Source of the DNA: Pyrinomonadaceae bacterium
GTDB taxonomy: Bacteria > Acidobacteriota > Blastocatellia > Pyrinomonadales > Pyrinomonadaceae
Direction: 5' to 3'
Assembly (NCBI GenBank): GCA_030841105.1
Contig: JAVEDE010000094.1
Span: forward strand, 31,376-95,375
Length of the DNA: 64,000 nucleotides
The translations under genes were made by a program, and so were the position numbers. The notes under the pieces were generated by a model. The model had not been told where the DNA came from. It saw only the letters and a list, made by a program, of their open reading frames with translations, and did not search any database. Each line of letters starts with the position of its first letter. Position 1 is the first letter of the stretch. Positions 8,870-16,721 of this stretch are shown piece after piece.

Positions 8870-11140
8870 TTACATAACGAGCGGGCTGCCGAACGTGGTG
8901 ACGGCGGAGTCGGGCTGATCGGAAGGCGTCGGGTGTTGGGACGCTTCGAGAGCGCGTGTGAGCAGGAGGTCTTCGGCGGCGGGCGCGTCGAGGGGCTTGG
9001 CGAAGAAGTAGCCCTGCCCGTAGTCGCACTTGAGCGCCTTGAGTTGGGCGAGTTGCTCGCCGGTCTCGATCCCTTCGGCCACCACGTCCATGCCCAAGTT
9101 ACGCGCGAGCGTGACGATGGTTCGCACGATCTCCAAGTTCTCGTCGCCGGAGGTCATGCGGCTGACAAAGGAGCGATCAACCTTGAGCGCGTTGACGGGG
9201 AAGCGGTGGAGATAGCTGAGGGACGAGTAGCCCGTGCCGAAGTCGTCAATTGAGAGTCCGACGCCGAGCGAGCGCAAGCGTGCGAGGACGACGGCGGCCG
9301 CCTCTGCGTTCTCCATCACCACGCTCTCCGTGATTTCGAGTTTGAGGTGGCGCGGGTCGAGGCCGGTGCGCGAGAGCACGTCCTGCACCTGCTCGGCCAC
9401 GTCCGCCTGCGTCAACTGCTTGCCCGACAGGTTGACGCTCATCGTGAGCGCGCGGTTAGCGGGCGACGCCAGTTGCCACGCGCGCAGTTGGTTGCACGCC
9501 TCTTCCAGCACCCACAGGCCGAGCGGCACGATCATCCCGGTCTCTTCGGCCAAGGGGATAAACTCCGCGGGCGAGACTAAGCCGCGATCCGGCCGCTCCC
9601 AGCGCACGAGCGCCTCGAAGCCCGCCAGTTCGCCCGTCTTCAACATCAGGATCGGTTGGTAGTGGACGCGGAACTCCTCGCGTTCGAGCGCGCGCCGCAG
9701 ATCGTTTTCCAGCCGCAGCATCGAGACGGCGCGCGTGTGCATGGCGCGGTCGAAGAGTTCGTGACGCGCCTTGCCGCCGTCTTTGGCGCGGTACATGGCC
9801 GTGTCGGCGTCGCGCAAGACGTCTTCGGGGTGTTGATAGTCCGCGCCGCTCAGGGCGATGCCGATGCTGGCGGAGGTGAACGCCTCGTGGCCGTTGAGGT
9901 CGAACGGGACGAGCAACTCCTGTTGAATTTTATGCGCGACGCGCACGGCGTCTTCCGGCTCGCCGATGCCGTCGAGCAGGAGCGCGAACTCGTCGCCGCC
10001 GAAGCGCGCCACCGTGTCCAACTGCCGCGTGCAGTCTTGCAGCCGCCGCGCGATCTCGGTGAGCAACTGGTCGCCGTAGCTGTGGCCGAGCGAGTCGTTG
10101 ATGTTCTTGAAGCGGTCGGCGTCGAGGAAGAGGACGGCGAAGGCGTAGTTCGGGTCGCGCCGCGTGCGCTCGATGGCGAGGCGCAAGTGGTCTGTGAAGA
10201 GCAGGCGGTTCGGCAGCCCCGTCAAAGCGTCGTGGTAGGCGGCGTGGCGGAAGTGTTCTTTGCTCTCGCTCAACTCCGACTGTGCGCTTTCGAGTTTGGC
10301 GATGTAGTGGTTGAGTTCTTCGACGTGACGCTCGGCCTGTTCGGCGCGCACGTGCTCGGCCTCGGCGCGCTCGCGTTCGGCCTCGGCGCGCTCGCGTTCG
10401 GCCTGCTCGGCCTTGGCCGCCGTCGAGCGCACGTCCTCCAAGTATTTCCGGTAGGACAGGTAGACGATGGCGATGACGGGGAGCGGGAAGATGAGCGAGT
10501 AGAAACTGATGGACTGCGTGAGTTTCGCGATGACGCCCGCGAGGAGCGCGCCGACGAAGTAGGTGATGGAAGACCAGAGGTAGTGCTTCGCCCACGTGCG
10601 GAAAAGCGGCTGGCTGCTTTTGAGCGCGACGTAGATTGCGCCGAAGAAAGTGTGCGACGCGTACTGCGCGAGGGCGAGGAAGCAGATGAAGCTGACGAAC
10701 GTGGAAGTCTGGTGGTGCGCGAAATCCGTCACCTGTCCGAAGACCGAGGAGGCGAGCGTGCCCGTGAGGAAGGTGGCGCAGACGAGCGCGCCCGCGTTGC
10801 ACAGGATGCCGAGCGGCCGCTTGCTCACACGCGACCCGGCGCAGATGCCTTCGACTGCGGCCAGCGCGACGGCTGCCTCCGTGCCGTAGAGCAAGAGCGT
10901 CAGGAAGATGAACGTGTCGGAGACGGTGACGGCGGCGTTGACGCGCGGGATCGGGACGAAGACGCGCGCGCTGACGACGACGGTGATGAGGCCGAGCAGG
11001 AGGAAGCCGAGGTCGAGTCGCGCGACCGGCAACTCGTAGACGCAGAGCAAGAGCACGGCCGCGCCCACCGCCACCAGAATTTTGCGGTAGGGGTCGGTCA
11101 GGCGTTGCCAGATGGTTAAGGTTACAGCGTCCGCGCTCAT
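8870..11140 (-). CDS. Membrane-bound GGDEF-EAL cyclic-di-GMP enzyme
   Basis: A 756-residue protein with about seven or eight membrane segments (residues about 20-235) forming a MASE-like input domain. A charged Glu/Arg/Ala coiled coil (about 240-300), a diguanylate cyclase domain (about 305-470) with intact GGDEF in FGGDEFALL, and an EAL phosphodiesterase domain (about 485-735) follow. The EAL domain keeps GFEALVRW, the later metal-site Glu and Asp residues and DDFGTGYSS. Both halves look catalytically intact, so the net direction of c-di-GMP metabolism cannot be told. The frame is open for 107 codons further upstream, but that part overlaps the GNAT gene out of frame. The ATG at 11140 starts just before the first membrane segment, 14 bases after the GNAT stop. 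Confidence 0.9.
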   Translation of the reverse strand: MSADAVTLTIWQRLTDPYRKILVAVGAAVLLLCVYELPVARLDLGFLLLGLITVVVSARVFVPIPRVNAAVTVSDTFIFLTLLLYGTEAAVALAAVEGICAGSRVSKRPLGILCNAGALVCATFLTGTLASSVFGQVTDFAHHQTSTFVSFICFLALAQYASHTFFGAIYVALKSSQPLFRTWAKHYLWSSITYFVGALLAGVIAKLTQSISFYSLIFPLPVIAIVYLSYRKYLEDVRSTAAKAEQAERERAEAERERAEAEHVRAEQAERHVEELNHYIAKLESAQSELSESKEHFRHAAYHDALTGLPNRLLFTDHLRLAIERTRRDPNYAFAVLFLDADRFKNINDSLGHSYGDQLLTEIARRLQDCTRQLDTVARFGGDEFALLLDGIGEPEDAVRVAHKIQQELLVPFDLNGHEAFTSASIGIALSGADYQHPEDVLRDADTAMYRAKDGGKARHELFDRAMHTRAVSMLRLENDLRRALEREEFRVHYQPILMLKTGELAGFEALVRWERPDRGLVSPAEFIPLAEETGMIVPLGLWVLEEACNQLRAWQLASPANRALTMSVNLSGKQLTQADVAEQVQDVLSRTGLDPRHLKLEITESVVMENAEAAAVVLARLRSLGVGLSIDDFGTGYSSLSYLHRFPVNALKVDRSFVSRMTSGDENLEIVRTIVTLARNLGMDVVAEGIETGEQLAQLKALKCDYGQGYFFAKPLDAPAAEDLLLTRALEASQHPTPSDQPDSAVTTFGSPLVM
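10357..10400 (-). repeat. 21-bp tandem repeat encoding a coiled-coil heptad
   Basis: Two nearly identical 21-base units encode the heptad AEAERER in the linker between the membrane domain and the GGDEF domain. Whole-heptad units keep the reading frame and the coiled-coil register, so copy number could vary without breaking the protein. Confidence 0.65.
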
Positions 11141-11154
11141 GGTCTCACTGCCGT

Positions 11155-12003
11155 TTAAAAATAGATGATGCGATAGCGGCTCGCCGCGGCGAATCCGACG
11201 CTCGCGTAAAAGTCCTGCGCCCGACGGTTGCCTTCGTCCACGAAGAGGCAGACGGCGCTCGCCTGCCCCAACAGTTGCCGCCCCATCTGCGCGAGGCAGC
11301 GACGCCCGTAGCCCTTGCGCCGCTCGCGCGGGTTCACATAGACGCCTTCGACGTAAACGGCTTCGGGCGTCTGCGCCACCACGTCGGCCTTGTAGACGAT
11401 GCGCCCGCCCTCGAACCAAGTCCACGTTCGCCTTTGCTCGATGCGACGCAGGCAGCGGCACAGGAATCCTTCGCGGTCGGTGCTGAGCGGATCACTGCCC
11501 GTCTCCTCGTCAATCATCTCGGACTGGAGCGTCGCTACCTCATTGAGTTCGCAGGGCGTCGCGGGGCGCAAGCCCTCGATCTCCTCGCAGCCGCCGAAGG
11601 GGCGACGCAGTTGTAACAGGAACACCTCGCGGAGTCGGCGCGGCGCGTCGCCTCCGGGGGCATAGTAGTGCCAGAAGCGACTCACCTGTTCGCTCTCGCC
11701 CATCAACAGGCGCGACTCCGGCGAACGCCTCGTGAGCCGCGCGAAAGATTTCGTGGCGGCTTCGGAGCGCGCGTCGAACAGCATCCCGTGGCCGATGAGG
11801 GCGACGCCTTCGAGCGCGCCCGCAGCGTCGCGGTAGCCGTAGAAGCGACCGCGGTGCTGCGCGCTGACGACGCCGTTATCGCGTATGAAGCCCGCCATGA
11901 TCACGTTGTCCAGCGGCCGCTCCGAGAGGAAAGCGAGCGCCTCCGCGCAGTGGCTTTCCGCCAACGGGCTGACGTTCAACTGCTCTGGCTGCGGTTGCTG
12001 CAC
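11155..12003 (-). CDS. DUF4081-type GNAT N-acetyltransferase
   Basis: A 282-residue protein. The C-terminal half is a GNAT acetyltransferase with the acetyl-CoA loop VNPRERRKGYGRRCL and a final NRRAQDFYASVGF segment. The N-terminal half matches the DUF4081 extension found in a subset of GNAT proteins. Substrate unknown. The frame is open to a GTG at 12075; I favour the GTG at 12003 because AAGG lies nine bases before it, but this is uncertain. The gene ends 14 bases before the GGDEF-EAL gene, so the two are probably co-transcribed. Confidence 0.75.
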   Translation of the reverse strand: MQQPQPEQLNVSPLAESHCAEALAFLSERPLDNVIMAGFIRDNGVVSAQHRGRFYGYRDAAGALEGVALIGHGMLFDARSEAATKSFARLTRRSPESRLLMGESEQVSRFWHYYAPGGDAPRRLREVFLLQLRRPFGGCEEIEGLRPATPCELNEVATLQSEMIDEETGSDPLSTDREGFLCRCLRRIEQRRTWTWFEGGRIVYKADVVAQTPEAVYVEGVYVNPRERRKGYGRRCLAQMGRQLLGQASAVCLFVDEGNRRAQDFYASVGFAAASRYRIIYF

Positions 12004-12209
12004 GGCGTTTGACCTTGACTGGAAAGTTGGCTTCGGGGAGAGAACCGGGACGGAAATTGTTCGGGCGGCTCGCACACGTTCGGTCGCGCGCCTACGAATT
12101 ACTTCGCAAGCGGAGTGCCACTGCGGCCGCGCGCCACCGACCGGCGATTTTGTTGAGTTTTTGCGACATTCCGTGTCCGGCGGGTGAGCGCGGCGGCACG
12201 TCCCGGCAG

Positions 12210-12239
12210 GTCAGAATGAATTTTTTTCATCATTCTGAC
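12210..12239. repeat. Perfect inverted repeat with T-rich loop
   Basis: GTCAGAATGA (12210-12219) and TCATTCTGAC (12230-12239) form perfect 10-bp arms around a ten-base loop ATTTTTTTCA. It could be an operator or a terminator for the minus-strand MFS gene; no T-run follows the stem, so an operator or structured leader for the GNAT gene is as likely. Confidence 0.5.
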
Positions 12240-12276
12240 GAGCGCGGTCATAAATGACCATGGCGAGAGTTGCGGA

Positions 12277-12400
12277 GCGGCGACAGTTTAAGAGCCGTTT
12301 CAGCGACGGCAGAAGATAAGAGTCACGCAACAGCGACGGAGAGAGCCGCGCGAAGCGGCGACAAATAAAACTTGCGCGAGCGACAGTAGACAGAGCCGTG
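12277..12400. repeat. Degenerate ~50-bp repeat, three copies
   Basis: The core AGAGCCG occurs at 12291, 12342 and 12392, spaced 51 and 50 bases apart. Each copy lies near a GCGGCGACA- or GCGACAGT-like segment. The copies are only partly similar. It resembles decayed intergenic repeats rather than coding sequence. Confidence 0.45.
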
Positions 12401-12468
12401 GAGCGGCAGTTAGTCGTCCCATCCGTGTGGGCGGGAGTTGCGTGTTCGGGGAGTCTATTCCGGCGTCG

Positions 12469-13824
12469 TCAACCGGCTTGGGCGCGTCGTCCTTCGGCTT
12501 GGAGTTTGCGGCTGCCGACGATGAGAAGCAGCGCGCTTACCAAGCAGGCGGCCGGGGCGAGCAGTAGCGCGTAACGCATCCGCTGCGGGTCGGCCGCAAC
12601 GCCCGCCAGATCGCTGACCTTGCCGAAGATGGGCGGGGCGATGCCGTAGCCGATGACGTTGACGGTGAAGAAGTAGACGCCGATGCCGAGTCCGCGCAGT
12701 TTCGGCCCGACGATGTCGTGCACGTCGGCGGCGGCCGGGCCAAGCCACATCAGCGCGACGCCGTACATGATGAAGGCCGCGACGATGAGCAAGGCCGGTG
12801 TGTTGCTGAACAACAGGATGAACCAGAGCGGGATGGCGGCGAGCGCGCCGCAGGCCGTGAACAGCATGCGCCCGCCGCGCCCGCGCCGTCGCAGTCGATC
12901 CGCGAAGTGGCCGCCGAGGATCGTGCCGAGCACGCCGCCGAAGAGCGCGAGCGTCCCGGCCGCGCGGCCGAACGTGGCGATGTCCGTGCCGTGGACGCGC
13001 GTAAAAAACAACGCCCCCCACATCGTCAGACTGTTGGCCGCCGCCGCGAACATCGCGTAGCCGAGACAGTGGTAACGCAGCGGCACGGACTTGAAGAGGA
13101 TGCGCCAGTCGCGCCCGCCCGTGTTAGTCTCGACAGATGATGACGCCGCCGTCCTGTTGTCGCCCGTCGCCGTTGCGGGCAACACGTCAGGCTTGAGTTC
13201 CGTCCGCCCACGTTGGACTTCGCGCAGGCCGAGGACGAGGGCGCACAGCACGAGGCCGGGGAAGCCGAGCAGGTAGAACGCCCAGCGCCAGCCGAGCGCG
13301 CCGCCGATCCAGCCGCCGAGGAAAAACGCGATGCCGCCGCCCGCCGCGATGCCGCTCGAATAGATCGCGCCGACCGTGGCACGCAGGCGCACCGGGAAGT
13401 AGTCGCTGAGGAGCGAGAGCGCGGCCGGGCCGAGCGTCGCCTCGCCGACGCCGACCATCACGCGACAGAAAAAGATTTGCCAGAAGCCGTCTGCGAAACC
13501 CGTCAGCCCAGAGAAGAGACTCCACACGGCAAGCCCGGCGGCGATCATCCGCTTGCGGTTCACACGGTCGGCGAGGCGGCCGAAGGGGATGCCGAGCAGC
13601 GTGTAGAAGATGACGAAGGAGGTCGAGCCTAAGAGCGCGAGTTGCAGATCGGTCAAAGCCATCTCGCGCTTGATCGGCGTGAAGAGAATGTAGATGAGCG
13701 AGCGGTCGAGAAAGTTCAGGACGTAGACGAGCGTCAGCACGCCGAGCGCGTACCACGAATACGCGGGGACGCGTTCGATGTCTTCACCGGACACCAGCGG
13801 CTTGCATGTTGTTTCGGCGTGCAT
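12469..13824 (-). CDS. MFS transporter (Spinster-like)
   Basis: A 451-residue integral membrane carrier with twelve predicted membrane segments. The first-half MFS motif A is clear as GIPFGRLADRVNRKR between helices 2 and 3. VLNFLDRSLIYILFTPIKRE in helix 1 and RVMVGVGEATLGPAALSLL in helix 4 are typical of the Spinster subgroup of the major facilitator superfamily. A long loop after helix 6 (about residues 205-245) is Thr/Ser-rich. Substrate cannot be assigned. The gene is on the same strand as the upstream esterase gene but separated by 55 bases. Confidence 0.88.
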   Translation of the reverse strand: MHAETTCKPLVSGEDIERVPAYSWYALGVLTLVYVLNFLDRSLIYILFTPIKREMALTDLQLALLGSTSFVIFYTLLGIPFGRLADRVNRKRMIAAGLAVWSLFSGLTGFADGFWQIFFCRVMVGVGEATLGPAALSLLSDYFPVRLRATVGAIYSSGIAAGGGIAFFLGGWIGGALGWRWAFYLLGFPGLVLCALVLGLREVQRGRTELKPDVLPATATGDNRTAASSSVETNTGGRDWRILFKSVPLRYHCLGYAMFAAAANSLTMWGALFFTRVHGTDIATFGRAAGTLALFGGVLGTILGGHFADRLRRRGRGGRMLFTACGALAAIPLWFILLFSNTPALLIVAAFIMYGVALMWLGPAAADVHDIVGPKLRGLGIGVYFFTVNVIGYGIAPPIFGKVSDLAGVAADPQRMRYALLLAPAACLVSALLLIVGSRKLQAEGRRAQAG

Positions 13825-13879
13825 AAATTTACTGTTGAAGTTGAACGGCGACTCGGAAGTTTACTTGCGACGCCGAAGT

Positions 13880-15025
13880 CTAACGCCGACTCCGGCGCGG
13901 CGTGCGCGCGGGCGACGACTTGGCGGGCGTCGTTGTTGTCGTAGTCGGACGGAAGAAACGCCAGATTTCCTCGCTCGCGTTGACGCCCTGCGGGTCTGTG
14001 TATGAACCCGCCGCCGCGCCGCCCGGCCACGCGTGCTTCATGTCGCGGACGAGCCACTTCTCCAACAGAGTCTTGCCCGCCGCGTCGTGGTAAACGTAGC
14101 GCGTGAACTTGTGACTGTTCGGCACTTCCCCGTCAATCGTGCCGTCCGGCTTGTCGTCCACGCTGTTGTTGTCGCGCGCGTCGTCGAGTAGATCGTTCGT
14201 CTGCGCCCACTGCGTAATGACCTGATCGCCGTTGACGGGACGCACCACCGTATCGAGCGTGCCGTGAAAGACGATGACGCGCATCGGTCGCAGGCGAAGA
14301 CGTGAAGCGCGGTCTCCTTTAACAGCAAACGGCTGCGATGCGACGATTGCCTTGTAGGCGAGAGTCCCCTGCCCATTCGGCTCAGCCCCGCCGGACTGTT
14401 GCGCCGCGAGCGCGGCCGTCACACTCGTCGCCGCCTTGTACTCCATCCCGGCGCAGACGCCGAGACCGGCGAAGATGTCCGGGTAGGCCGCGCCCATGAC
14501 GGACGCCATCGCGCCGCCCGCCGAGACGCCGACCGCGTAGACGTGCTGCGCGTCAACCTTGTGCTTCGCCCGCACATCTGCCACCACGGCCGCGATCAGC
14601 GAAGGCTCGCCCGCGCCGCGCGCTTGGTGCGCCGGGTCGAACCAGTTCCAACACTTGTAAGGATTCGCCGAGGCGGGTTGCTCCGGGTAGACGACGAGGA
14701 ACGTGTAGCGGTCTGCGACTTCGTTCATGCGCGCCCCGGCGGCGAAGTCGTCGGGCGTCTGCAAGCAGCCGTGAAGCATCAAGACGAGCGGCGCGGCCTT
14801 GCCCGCGTCGTACCCTGCGGGAATCCACAACTTGTAATTGCGCGTGCCCGCCGCGTTCGCGACCGTGCCCTCAGCCCAACTCCCTGCGGCGCGCGCCGAC
14901 GTGGCGGCAACGCTCGTCAGCATGAACAGCCACGCGGCAAGCGCGACGACAGGCGTGAGCCGACGCTTCATCCGACGCATCATCTTCGACGTGAGCCGAC
15001 GTTTCATCTTTAGTTGACACTCCAT
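13880..15025 (-). CDS. Secreted PHB-depolymerase-family esterase
   Basis: A 381-residue alpha/beta hydrolase of the extracellular short-chain polyhydroxyalkanoate depolymerase / CE1-type esterase group (LpqC-like). The signal peptide is followed by YKLWIPAGYDAG, the oxyanion segment LMLHGCLQTPDDF, the nucleophile elbow GVSAGG (Ser168), an acidic residue in FHGTLDTVV and a late His in KHAWPGG. Without a substrate-binding or lipid-binding domain it may act on other esters. The N-terminus holds a 36-bp duplication, so MKRRLTSK and MKRRLTPV occur in tandem; ATGs at 15007 or 14971 are alternative starts. The downstream tail is Thr/Pro/Arg-rich. Confidence 0.84.
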   Translation of the reverse strand: MECQLKMKRRLTSKMMRRMKRRLTPVVALAAWLFMLTSVAATSARAAGSWAEGTVANAAGTRNYKLWIPAGYDAGKAAPLVLMLHGCLQTPDDFAAGARMNEVADRYTFLVVYPEQPASANPYKCWNWFDPAHQARGAGEPSLIAAVVADVRAKHKVDAQHVYAVGVSAGGAMASVMGAAYPDIFAGLGVCAGMEYKAATSVTAALAAQQSGGAEPNGQGTLAYKAIVASQPFAVKGDRASRLRLRPMRVIVFHGTLDTVVRPVNGDQVITQWAQTNDLLDDARDNNSVDDKPDGTIDGEVPNSHKFTRYVYHDAAGKTLLEKWLVRDMKHAWPGGAAAGSYTDPQGVNASEEIWRFFRPTTTTTTPAKSSPARTPRRSRR

Positions 15026-15031
15026 CGTGAT

Positions 15032-16615
15032 CTAAGTTGACGCGGGCAGCAGATGTTTCTCGAACTGCTCTTTGAGTGTCCGCTTGAGCACCTTGCCCGA
15101 AGCGGAGAGCGGCAGTTCCGAGACGAAGAAAATTTGTTTCGGGAGTTTATAGCGTGCGAGTCTGGTCGCGCAAAATTCAATGATCTCGGCGGGCGTCGCA
15201 TCACAGCGTTTGACCACGGCCGCGACCGGCACTTCGCCCCACTTCGCGTCGGGCAGGCCGAACAGCGCGGCCGAGGCGACGGCCGGGTGCGCGTGGAGCA
15301 CGGCCTCCACCTCGGCCGGGTAGATGTTTTCGCCGCCCGAAATGATCATGTCCTTGACGCGCCCGGCGATGTAGTAATAGCCCTCTTCGTCTTGGCGCGC
15401 GAGGTCGCCCGTGTGAAACCAACCGCCTTGCAGTGCGGCGGCCGTCGCCTCCTCGTTCAGCCAGTAGCCGGAGCAGACGTGGCCGCCGCTGAGCCACAAC
15501 TCGCCGACCTCGCCAAGCGATACGTCCGCGCCCTCTCGGTCAACGATGCGCGCCGCGCTGTGGAACATCGGGAAGCCGATCGAACCGGCTTTGCGCACGG
15601 CGTCTTCGAGGCCGAGTTTGAAACAGTTGGGGCCGACTTCCGTGAGGCCGTAGCCTTGCAGGAAGGAGACGCCGCGCCGCTGGTAGGCTTCGATGAGCGG
15701 CACGGGGCACGGCGCGCCGCCGGAGATGAAGTAACGTATGGAACTAAAGTCGGTCGTCTCGAAGCGCGGCTCATCGAGCATCAACTGGAACATCGTCGGG
15801 ACGCCGAAGAAGACCGTGCAGCGATGCCGCTCGATTACTTCGAGCACGCGCGCCGCGTCGAAGCACGGCATGACGACGACCGACGCGCCGATGTGCAAAA
15901 GCGGCAGCGTGAGCACGTTGAAGCCGCCCGTGTGAAAGAGCGGCGCATGAACGGTCGTCACGTCCGTCGAAACGATGTCCCACGCGAGGTTCGTGTTGAT
16001 GGAGTTCCACGCGAGCATCCGGTGCGATAGCACAGCCCCCTTCGGATGTCCCGTCGTGCCCGACGTGTAGATGATGAGCGCGGGCATTTCGGGATCGAAA
16101 CTCTCGACCTCGACCGCGCGCGCGCTCGACGACGCGAGCAACGCTTCGTAATTTTCGCCGCCCGTGCCCGCCGCGCCGCCGCCCGCCGCGTTCGCCGCGT
16201 TGTCGCCGTCTTCCGTCCCGCCGTCGAACACGATTGCTTGGCTGACGAGGCCGCGCGCGCGCAGTTCCGCGACCACGCCCGCGAACTCAGTCTCGTAGAA
16301 CAACACCTGCGGGCGACAGTCTGAGAGGATGTAGCCGAGTTCGCTGGCCGTCAAACGGTAGTTCAGAGGGGCGAGGACGGCGGTCAACTTCGCGGCGGCG
16401 AAGAAGGCTTCGAGGATGGCGGCGCGGTTCGTCGAGAGCACGGCCACGCGGTCGCCCGCGCCGACGCCCGCCGTCTCGCGCAGGCCATTGGCGAGGCGCG
16501 TCGCGCGCTCGTCGAGTTGGCGATAGCTGAGTTTCGCGCCGGTCGCTAAATCCGCGATCGCCAACCTGTCCCGCGAGAGCACGGCGCGGCGCGCAAGCCA
16601 ATCTCTGACGAACAT
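15032..16615 (-). CDS. AMP-forming acyl-CoA synthetase (fatty-acyl-CoA ligase)
   Basis: A 527-residue ANL-superfamily enzyme that activates carboxylic or fatty acids to acyl-CoA through an acyl-adenylate. The P-loop-like motif IIYTSGTTGHPKGAV is intact, as are the A5-type segment QGYGLTEVGPN, HTGDLARQDEEGYYYIAGR and the C-terminal catalytic lysine region LPLSASGKVLKR. Substrate chain length is not readable. I start at the ATG at 16615, which has a GGGGG ribosome-binding site, rather than an earlier Met that lies in an inverted-repeat region. It ends six bases from the start of the PHB-depolymerase-like esterase, so they are probably transcribed together. Confidence 0.9.
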   Translation of the reverse strand: MFVRDWLARRAVLSRDRLAIADLATGAKLSYRQLDERATRLANGLRETAGVGAGDRVAVLSTNRAAILEAFFAAAKLTAVLAPLNYRLTASELGYILSDCRPQVLFYETEFAGVVAELRARGLVSQAIVFDGGTEDGDNAANAAGGGAAGTGGENYEALLASSSARAVEVESFDPEMPALIIYTSGTTGHPKGAVLSHRMLAWNSINTNLAWDIVSTDVTTVHAPLFHTGGFNVLTLPLLHIGASVVVMPCFDAARVLEVIERHRCTVFFGVPTMFQLMLDEPRFETTDFSSIRYFISGGAPCPVPLIEAYQRRGVSFLQGYGLTEVGPNCFKLGLEDAVRKAGSIGFPMFHSAARIVDREGADVSLGEVGELWLSGGHVCSGYWLNEEATAAALQGGWFHTGDLARQDEEGYYYIAGRVKDMIISGGENIYPAEVEAVLHAHPAVASAALFGLPDAKWGEVPVAAVVKRCDATPAEIIEFCATRLARYKLPKQIFFVSELPLSASGKVLKRTLKEQFEKHLLPAST

Positions 16616-16632
16616 TTCAAGACCCCCTTCGG

Positions 16633-16704
16633 GAGTGACGAGTGACAAGTGACGCGTGACAAGTTAAAACAGAAAACTTGTCTTTCGCTTGTCACTCGTC
16701 ACTC
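16633..16704. repeat. Nested inverted repeats of GTCACTC heptamers
   Basis: A perfect 17-bp inverted repeat (GAGTGACGAGTGACAAG at 16633-16649, its complement at 16688-16704) encloses a second 8-bp inverted repeat (GACAAGTT at 16657-16664, AACTTGTC at 16675-16682). The arms are made of tandem GTCACTC-like heptamers. The element fills the gap between the Oar-like receptor stop and the ligase start and would form a strong hairpin in minus-strand mRNA. Confidence 0.75.
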
Positions 16705-16721
16705 GTCACTCGCCACTGCTC

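Larger units (their letters stand above)
12004..12468. other. Noncoding region with palindrome and degenerate repeats
   Basis: No coding region is supported. The stretch separates the MFS gene (stop 12469, minus) from the GNAT gene. It holds a perfect 10-bp inverted repeat at 12210-12239 and a degenerate three-copy repeat with a 50-base period at about 12277-12400; both are listed separately. Confidence 0.6.
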
